Origin: Ignavibacteria bacterium
GTDB lineage: Bacteria > Bacteroidota > Ignavibacteria > Tepidaquicellales > OLB5
Direction of reading: 5' to 3'
Assembly: GCA_027492415.1 (NCBI GenBank)
Contig: JAPUEV010000229.1
Span: forward strand, 1 to 11,610
Length of the DNA: 11,610 nt
Position numbers and translations under genes: made by a program. How positions within the stretch are numbered: the first letter of the stretch is position 1; each line of letters starts with the position of its first letter. The notes beneath the pieces were generated by a model. It was not told the origin of the DNA. It ran no database searches and saw only the letters and a program-made list of their open reading frames with translations. Positions 7,028-11,610 of the stretch are shown here, piece after piece.

Positions 7028-7057
7028 AAAAAAGACGGTTGAAAGACTGTCTTTTTT
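7028..7057. terminator. Bidirectional intrinsic terminator between convergent genes
   Basis: AAAAAAGACGGT (7028-7039) and ACTGTCTTTTTT (7046-7057) form a 12-bp stem with one G-U pair and the loop TGAAAG. The T6 on one side and A6 on the other let it stop transcripts on either strand. It sits between the anti-sigma gene (plus) and the CHAD half gene (minus), which converge here. Confidence 0.85.
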
Positions 7058-7114
7058 GTTTACAGAAAACAAATTTTATAATACCATTTTTCGCCTCTGA
7101 AGAGGGGAGCTATT

Positions 7115-7606
7115 TTATATACTCATTGCTGTAATAATTCGTGCGCGGAAGTTATTTTCTTTCCACAGGGTGAGTTTTGTGCAAAGCTCTGCATATAGCT
7201 CGCGCCTTTGTTTGCGAAGCTTCAGGACTGCTTCACGCAGCTGGCGGGTGGAAAAGCGCTGATCAGGATCTTTAATTGACTGGTTAAACAGCCTTACCTC
7301 TTTTATATGCAGTGATATATCGGGTATCATCTCATCGGCATCGTGAATCTCGCCCATCAGATCAAGTGATGATTTAATTTCCTCAAGGCATAGCTTAAAA
7401 TCACCTGTAAAGCAGTACTCACCAAGCTCCATAGCGTAACGCAGGGGTTTACCGGCTTTGCGCATTTCATGCAGCTGGTTTTTCCGCAGCGGAAAATTTA
7501 TAACGACCGGCGCAAAGGCAAAGAAATCATCAAACATTTCAGGAATGACCATTGCCAGGTTTTGGCGGAGGGAATGTTTTTTCTTTATGTTATATATTTT
7601 CTTCAA
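7115..7606 (-). CDS. C-terminal half of a CHAD protein, separate frame
   Basis: The minus-strand frame encodes up to 163 residues matching the second half of a CHAD domain, an all-helical domain rich in conserved His and basic residues that binds polyphosphate in known examples. Seen: HEMRKAGKPLRYAMELGEY (about 46-64), the typical His plus Arg/Lys helix of each CHAD repeat, then a helix with LMGEIHDADEMI, and a basic C-terminal region. The first half is encoded just upstream in a different frame. The only early starts are TTG at 7606 and ATG at 7552 (residue 19), neither with a clear ribosome binding site, and TGA at 7621-7619 blocks extension further upstream. It is therefore either the broken 3' part of a once single CHAD gene or a genuine second subunit made from a weak start. 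Confidence 0.6.
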   Translation of the reverse strand: MKKIYNIKKKHSLRQNLAMVIPEMFDDFFAFAPVVINFPLRKNQLHEMRKAGKPLRYAMELGEYCFTGDFKLCLEEIKSSLDLMGEIHDADEMIPDISLHIKEVRLFNQSIKDPDQRFSTRQLREAVLKLRKQRRELYAELCTKLTLWKENNFRARIITAMSI

Positions 7607-7637
7607 ATGATATAATGGTCAAAGACATGTCAATGAC

Positions 7638-8120
7638 CTAAGTGTTAATTAAATTTTCTGTGATGAAATTATTAAAGTGTTCTTTATACCCGGCTTTGTT
7701 GAGTGAACCAATATGCTGAATAAGTAATTTACGTTTCTGTTCACGCTCAGCTTTTTTGCGGATGATCAGCAGGTCCATAGCACGCGTATCCCTTTCATGT
7801 GAATCAGCTTTCAGCTTTTCTATCTTATCAATAAATACATCATAATCACGCACTTCGCCCAGTGAGCGGATAAGCATCCGCAGTTCGTTATATTCAGCTT
7901 TGAATTTCTTTTTGGGGAATATACCACGGAACATTTTAAATACAGCCTGTACACGTCTTGATGCAACACGCATATCATGAAGGGCTTCGATATCGCTGCC
8001 ATCAACTGTACCCTGCTCGTGAGCTGTCATTTCTTCAAAGCGTGTGCGGAGTATAATTAGCAGGCATTCGTCCAGCGGCTGATTGGGATCAAGCCCTTGT
8101 ATTTTTTTTGCTTTAGCCAT
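7638..8120 (-). CDS. N-terminal half of a CHAD protein
   Basis: This 160-residue protein matches the first half of a CHAD domain. Seen: a short polar leader, a helix with LDECLLIILRTRFEEM, the repeat signature HDMRVASRRVQAVFKMFR (about 49-66), then LIRSLGEVRDYDVFIDKI, the Arg-Asp segment typical of CHAD proteins, and a basic helix. It stops at TAG 7640-7638 after FNNFITENLINT, at the point where a full CHAD protein (about 300 residues) would run into its second helical bundle. That bundle is found downstream in another frame. The ATG at 8120 overlaps the last eight bases of the Nudix gene, so the two are translationally coupled. CHAD proteins are cytoplasmic and often lie near polyphosphate genes; none besides the Nudix gene is visible here. 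Confidence 0.8.
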   Translation of the reverse strand: MAKAKKIQGLDPNQPLDECLLIILRTRFEEMTAHEQGTVDGSDIEALHDMRVASRRVQAVFKMFRGIFPKKKFKAEYNELRMLIRSLGEVRDYDVFIDKIEKLKADSHERDTRAMDLLIIRKKAEREQKRKLLIQHIGSLNKAGYKEHFNNFITENLINT

Positions 8121-8541
8121 TTAATTTTTTGAGTGCAATCTTAGCAAGCGGAGTGAGCTTAAGCTTTTTAACTTCCTTTTCAGAAAATATTTCTGCTCCG
8201 AAAGAATCATTGCCGTCGGGCTCGCGTTTTAATTTATCGATATCCTTTGCCGTTGCATGGAAAATCACACCTGTATGATGGAATTCTTCTTTCTTTGTTT
8301 CATGTGTATATGCTTCCACTGATACGAGTTTATATGATTTGAGCTTTAATCCTGTTTCTTCGCTGACCTCGCGTTTTAAGGTTTGTTCGGGAATTTCTCC
8401 AAAATCAATTTTACCGCCGGGAAGATCCCACCTGCCTTTGAAGGGTCCTTTGCCTTTTTGTATGAGGATATACTTATCCTTATACATAAGTACTGCATAT
8501 ACTCCGAAGCGTGTTGATTGTATTTGTTTTTTTGAACTCAT
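8113..8541 (-). CDS. Nudix hydrolase
   Basis: This 142-residue protein hydrolyses a nucleoside diphosphate linked to another group; the substrate cannot be told from sequence. The complete Nudix box Gx5Ex7REUxEExGU spans residues 43-65 (G43, E49, then REVSEETGL at 57-65), supplying the metal-binding glutamates. It is preceded by the usual strand and KGRWDLPGG loop (35-43). Length and single-domain form fit small MutT/NudA-like enzymes. The start at ATG 8541 has no clear ribosome binding site. Its stop overlaps the CHAD first-half gene by eight bases. The deacetylase-family gene lies 143 bases upstream on the same strand, so all could be cotranscribed. Confidence 0.93.
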   Translation of the reverse strand: MSSKKQIQSTRFGVYAVLMYKDKYILIQKGKGPFKGRWDLPGGKIDFGEIPEQTLKREVSEETGLKLKSYKLVSVEAYTHETKKEEFHHTGVIFHATAKDIDKLKREPDGNDSFGAEIFSEKEVKKLKLTPLAKIALKKLNG

Positions 8542-8565
8542 AATTGTTATTGGCAGTCAATTTTA

Positions 8566-8595
8566 CAGAGTGTTTTATCAAGCAAAGATACTCTG
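8566..8595. repeat. Inverted repeat CAGAGT / ACTCTG upstream of the Nudix gene
   Basis: CAGAGT (8566-8571) and ACTCTG (8590-8595) are perfect 6-bp arms separated by 18 bases, 25-54 bases upstream of the Nudix start. It may be an operator or a weak mRNA fold in the gap after the deacetylase-family gene; a six-base match can also be chance. Confidence 0.3.
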
Positions 8596-8684
8596 CATGT
8601 ACTTTGTTTTTTGTTTGTTTCACCCTTCGACAGATCCCATACCTTTGGAAAGCGTGAAAGTGGAAAAAATTAAATGTTAAAGTA

Positions 8685-9578
8685 TCAGAATATTTCCTTA
8701 ACCACTCTATATGTCCCGGCATAAGCATCAACAGTGTGGGTTATGGGTTTTGAGTAACCGCCGCCAAGTCCGAGTGATACCGGTACACCACGCTTATTGC
8801 ACTCGCTCAGCACAAGCCTGTCTCGCTCCATTAATCCGCCCGGTGTTAATGAAAGCCTGCCGAGCGAATCTTCGGCAAGGGGATCAACCCCTGCCTGGTA
8901 GAGAACAATATCCGGCTTCCACTCAAAAATAGCAGGTAAATTTTTCTTAAGTAAGGTTAAATATTCTTCATCACCTGTTCCGTCATTTAACTCAATATCT
9001 ACTGTAGATGCAACTTTGGTGAACGGGTAGTTCTTAGCGCCATGCATACTGAAAATGTACACATCGGGATTGTCTCCTAATATTGCTGAGTTGCCGTTAC
9101 CCTGGTGAACGTCCAGATCAATAATTGCAGCACGGTGGATCATGCCTGATTTAATTAAATGGAGTATAACAACGGCAAAATCATTAAATACACAAAAGCC
9201 TTCGCCGTAATCACGGAATGCGTGGTGAGTGCCGCCTGCAAGGTTACCGCCAATGCCGGAATCAAGTGCGCTCACAGCGGCACCCAATGCTCCTCCAACA
9301 GATGCCAGGGAGCGGAGAAAAAGCTCTTTGCTCCATGGTAGACCGATGCGGCGTATAATTTTGGGGTCAACCGTACCGTTTGCAAATGCATCATAATACT
9401 GCGGGGAGTGTGCCAGTGTAATAATTTCACATGTTGGAAGCTCAGGTTCAAATAATTCTTCGGGTGATAATATAGAATCAGCTATGAGTTTTTCGCGCAG
9501 CATACGGTATTTTTCCATAGGGAAGCGGTGCCCTAGGGGCAGCGGAACAGTGTAATTATCTGAGTAATAAATTTTCAT
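8685..9578 (-). CDS. Histone-deacetylase-family (arginase-fold) amidohydrolase
   Basis: This 297-residue enzyme belongs to the HDAC/AcuC/acetylpolyamine amidohydrolase family of zinc hydrolases, which remove acyl groups from lysine or polyamines. Seen: the N-terminal PLPLGHRFPMEKY (12-24), the catalytic His pair in AGGTHHAF (H118, H119), the zinc ligands in IDLDVHQGNG (D156, H158) and in YQAGVDPLAED (D232), and GLGGGYS with the active-site Tyr275. All catalytic positions are present and the length is normal, so it should be active. The short form and N-terminal motif resemble class IV-like bacterial members. ATG 9578 is preferred; the frame opens to a TTG at 9674, but those 32 residues are hydrophobic and atypical. 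It heads a run of minus-strand genes including the Nudix and CHAD genes, with a 143-base gap. The substrate is unknown. Confidence 0.93.
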   Translation of the reverse strand: MKIYYSDNYTVPLPLGHRFPMEKYRMLREKLIADSILSPEELFEPELPTCEIITLAHSPQYYDAFANGTVDPKIIRRIGLPWSKELFLRSLASVGGALGAAVSALDSGIGGNLAGGTHHAFRDYGEGFCVFNDFAVVILHLIKSGMIHRAAIIDLDVHQGNGNSAILGDNPDVYIFSMHGAKNYPFTKVASTVDIELNDGTGDEEYLTLLKKNLPAIFEWKPDIVLYQAGVDPLAEDSLGRLSLTPGGLMERDRLVLSECNKRGVPVSLGLGGGYSKPITHTVDAYAGTYRVVKEIF

Positions 9579-9879
9579 TTGAGGAACAAAGTTATTTGAA
9601 TATCCCTTTAAGTAAAAGGAAATGAGTAGTGCATAATTGATAGAACTGCTTATAGGATAAAAGAAAAGAAACAATTGGTGAAATTTTTCCCTGAATTAAC
9701 TTACTTTTTACTTTGAATAAAAATTTGATAAAGGGTATTTTGCAGTATTGTTAGCGTATAAAAACAAACCCCCATCAGTAATTTATGATGGAAAATAAAT
9801 AAGTTCAATTTTCATTTTAGTAAATTACAGATAATCATCCCCCCTTCAAAATCAAGGGGGGACTAATTTTCAGGAAGAT
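9579..9879. promoter_or_regulatory. Divergent intergenic region with hairpin elements
   Basis: This 301-base A/T-rich spacer separates the leftward deacetylase-family gene from the rightward 420-residue gene and must hold a promoter for each. I cannot identify a convincing -35/-10 or TAnnTTTG pair. It holds a CCATCA/TGATGG hairpin (9772-9791) and the CCCCCCTT/AAGGGGGG hairpin at its right end. Both elements have counterparts upstream of the next plus-strand gene. Confidence 0.5.
9761..9867 (+). repeat. Upstream module, copy 1
   Basis: Element A is AAAACAAACCCCC (9761-9773) running into a CCATCA/TGATGG hairpin (9772-9791). Element B is CCCCCCTT (9839-9846), loop CAAAATC, AAGGGGGG (9854-9861), a perfect 8-bp stem, followed directly by ACTAAT (9862-9867). 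The start codon is 12 bases further on, with AGGA at 9872-9875 between. Copy 2 precedes the protease gene with nearly the same spacing (70 versus 72 bases between the C runs). Confidence 0.6.
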
Positions 9880-11142
9880 ATGATAACATTCGGAAGATTT
9901 TCAGACAGCTTTAAAGATAAACCAAAGATTGAAGCGTGGAATACATCTGAGCGCCTTTTTCTGGAGAAGAAATATACAGAGAGCTACGAGGCATTCTTTA
10001 ATTATTTAAGGGATGATGATCTTGGCAACGTGAATTTCAAGAAAGATGGCGATAAGATAACGTTCGAGCTGCTGCAGGGTTCAAAGCTTGTGTATGGCTC
10101 AATTGAAAACGGTAAAGTTATATGCGAAGCCGATATTGCTGAGTACGATAAGCTTTCAGTCGCCTTCATGCGCAGGCTTATGGAAATGAACTACTCGCTT
10201 TTCTACAGCCGATATGCTTTGAAGGATAATAAGATATGCATTAAGTTTGATTCTACAATACCCGCGGCACCGCCGAGAAAGCTTTACTACGCATGGAAAG
10301 AGCTTGCAACGAGGGCAGATAAACAGGACGATGTATTGACGGACGATTTCGCAATGCTTCGCTCAATAGGCAATTCACACGTTGAGCAGCTGCCTGAGGC
10401 AGAAAAAGAGATCAAGTACAATTTCTATAAGGCATGGCTGGATAATACTATAAAGCGAATAAACGAGCTGAACGAGGATGCATTTTCAGGAGGGATATCA
10501 TACCTGTTGCTGAACACGGCCTATAAGCTTGATTACCTTATTGCACCTGAAGGCACACTGATGAATGAGCTTGAAAAAATGAGCTGGGAATATTTTGCCA
10601 AAGACAATAAACCTTTTGTAGAAAAGAACCGGAAAATGAAAGAAGCGCTGCAGAAGCTTGCTGATATTCCGAAGGATAAAGTACTTGAAGATCTTTACAG
10701 GGTCAAATCAACATTTGGCATTGCAAATCCCGCTCCGCACCAGGCAGTTGTAGACTTATTTGCAAATAACCTGCAGAACGTGAAGTGGTATCTTGATAAT
10801 AACTATCTTGATATCGCAGTAGTAATTTATGAATATCTTGCGACATACTGTCTTTTCAGCTACGGCCTGCCGAAGCCTGATGCAAAACTTTTTGGCTTAA
10901 TGCTGAACATCACCAACCAGGATTATTTTACTGCTCTTGGCGCTGGTGAAATATTATACGATGCAGCAGGAAGTAAATTCCATGAACAGACTATCATTGC
11001 TAAAGTTAATGCAATAATAAATGAAAGCGTTGCACTTTACCCGGAGCTGAAATTCAACACTGCAAATTTAAAGTTCGATTCAATGGTAAGCTTCCTCAGG
11101 ACTTATGTTGCAGAAATTCAGCAGCTGAATTATAATCAGTAA
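9880..11142 (+). CDS. Unrecognised 420-residue protein
   Basis: I do not recognise this protein with certainty. There is no signal peptide or membrane span, so it is probably cytoplasmic. Residues about 20-130 alternate strands and helices (KITFELLQGSKLVYGSI, then LSVAFMRRLMEMNYSLFYSR, then KICIKFDSTI), resembling the YbjN/type III secretion chaperone-like fold; this is a pattern impression only. Residues about 150-400 are mostly helical, with a Pro-rich joint (NPAPHQAVVD) and no catalytic motif. The start at ATG 9880 follows AGGA at 9872-9875. The gene is followed by a 149-base spacer and a serine protease gene on the same strand, and both carry the same kind of upstream module. Codon use looks like that of the neighbours. 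Confidence 0.8.
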   Translation: MITFGRFSDSFKDKPKIEAWNTSERLFLEKKYTESYEAFFNYLRDDDLGNVNFKKDGDKITFELLQGSKLVYGSIENGKVICEADIAEYDKLSVAFMRRLMEMNYSLFYSRYALKDNKICIKFDSTIPAAPPRKLYYAWKELATRADKQDDVLTDDFAMLRSIGNSHVEQLPEAEKEIKYNFYKAWLDNTIKRINELNEDAFSGGISYLLLNTAYKLDYLIAPEGTLMNELEKMSWEYFAKDNKPFVEKNRKMKEALQKLADIPKDKVLEDLYRVKSTFGIANPAPHQAVVDLFANNLQNVKWYLDNNYLDIAVVIYEYLATYCLFSYGLPKPDAKLFGLMLNITNQDYFTALGAGEILYDAAGSKFHEQTIIAKVNAIINESVALYPELKFNTANLKFDSMVSFLRTYVAEIQQLNYNQ

Positions 11143-11170
11143 ATCAATTTGCAATTGAGCAATAGGTAAT

Positions 11171-11276
11171 AAAAAAACAAAACCCCCGTTGTAACTTTAT
11201 GCGGGTAATTAATTATAGAATAATTTCCACAAAACACTAATTCAGATTTTAACTCCCCTTTATAAGGGGGACTAAT
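11171..11276 (+). repeat. Upstream module, copy 2
   Basis: Element A is ACAAAACCCCC (11177-11187) with a weak CCCG/CGGG hairpin (11185-11205). Element B is CCCCTT (11255-11260), loop TAT, AAGGGG (11264-11269), then G and ACTAAT (11271-11276). The protease start codon is 15 bases downstream. It shares GTAA, TTTATG, CAGAT, the CCCCTT/AAGGGG stem and GGGGGACTAAT with copy 1 in the same order. Confidence 0.6.
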
Positions 11277-11291
11277 ATTAAAAAAATTATA

Positions 11292-11610
11292 ATGGATCCA
11301 CAACAGATAATAGACAGGTTTCAGCATGTAATAATCCAGATAGCAACTCCCCAGGGCACAGGCACGGGATTTTATATCAAGAAGGCGAACCTGATAATAA
11401 CAAATGACCATGTAGTAAAAGGCAATTCAGAAGCAGTGATAAGCGGAAGATCGATACCAAAGCAAATGTCACCTGTATTTTTTAATGACGCAAAGTATGA
11501 TCTTGCATTTATAAAAGCGCCGGAAGGTATTGAACTGCCGGATATTAACCTGGCGCCGGGGCTTGATGTAAAAGAAGGCGACTCTGTCATAGCCATTGGC
11601 CACCCGTACG
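11292..11610 (+). CDS. Trypsin-like serine protease, N-terminal part (cut by the right edge)
   Basis: The 106 codons present match the start of a chymotrypsin/HtrA-fold serine protease. Seen: GTGTGFYI (22-29), the catalytic His in TNDHVVKG (H40), the catalytic Asp in YDLAFIK (D70), and the GDSVIAIGHPY strand (96-106) that comes before the serine loop. The catalytic Ser and anything following, such as a PDZ domain, lie beyond the window. There is no signal peptide: the protein begins MDPQQIIDRF and enters the protease fold at once, so a cytoplasmic protease is inferred, unlike typical DegP. No clear Shine-Dalgarno is seen (A-rich leader). The gene follows the 420-residue protein on the same strand, which could be a partner or substrate. 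Confidence 0.85.
   Translation, partial: MDPQQIIDRFQHVIIQIATPQGTGTGFYIKKANLIITNDHVVKGNSEAVISGRSIPKQMSPVFFNDAKYDLAFIKAPEGIELPDINLAPGLDVKEGDSVIAIGHPY

Noticed and set aside
9579..9674. 32-residue hydrophobic extension of the deacetylase from TTG 9674, as a signal peptide
   Set aside because: The family pattern begins at MKIYYSDNYTVPLPLGHRFP, and there is no cleavage-like site or ribosome binding site for the longer form.
9761..9791. Element A of the upstream module as a minus-strand terminator (hairpin then GGGTTTGTTTTT)
   Set aside because: It is terminator-like on the minus strand, but here and at 11177-11205 no leftward gene ends nearby, so a repeat is the better reading.

Overview
The window is A/T-rich DNA from a bacterium. 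At the left edge lies the 5' part of a leftward 16S rRNA gene. It is preceded by a promoter that joins a canonical -35 (TTGACA) to a Bacteroidota-type -7 element (TAnnTTTG). Together with weak A-rich ribosome binding sites and many short palindromic repeats between genes, this suggests the Bacteroidota-Chlorobiota (FCB) group, perhaps an Ignavibacteria/Chlorobi-type lineage. That placement is an inference; a database search with the 16S would settle it.

Layout. (1) 1-1089: partial 16S rRNA on the minus strand, with leader, boxA-like site and promoter up to about 1300. (2) 1300-2178: no convincing gene; A/T tracts, inverted and direct repeats and a G-rich stretch. (3) 2179-4359, plus strand: an unrecognised protein with two helix-turn-helix-like segments, a small gene interrupted by an in-frame TAA, and an EcsC-family protein. 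(4) 4425-7057, plus strand: an ECF sigma factor overlapping by ATGA with its partner, a large zinc-finger anti-sigma factor carrying a membrane segment, a FecR-like domain and a long charged coiled coil; two small palindromes and a strong bidirectional terminator follow. (5) 7115-9578, minus strand: from upstream to downstream, a histone-deacetylase-family enzyme, a Nudix hydrolase overlapping the first half of a CHAD protein, and the second half of that CHAD protein in another frame. (6) 9880-11610, plus strand: an unrecognised 420-residue protein, then the start of a trypsin-like serine protease that runs off the right edge.

How the parts fit. The sigma/anti-sigma pair is a self-contained envelope-signalling switch: a cytoplasmic zinc finger would hold the sigma factor while the FecR and coiled-coil parts sense something outside the inner membrane. 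The Nudix and CHAD genes are translationally linked and may concern nucleotides or polyphosphate, but the CHAD gene is split. The last two plus-strand genes share a look-alike upstream module of about 115 bp (a C-rich element, then a CCCCTT/AAGGGG hairpin followed by ACTAAT about 12-15 bases before each start). This may be shared regulation or a mobile repeat. I see no tRNA, CRISPR array, insertion sequence or phage integrase. The points most worth checking are the interrupted gene at 3114-3458, the split CHAD gene, the C8 tract inside the anti-sigma gene, and the duplicated upstream module.
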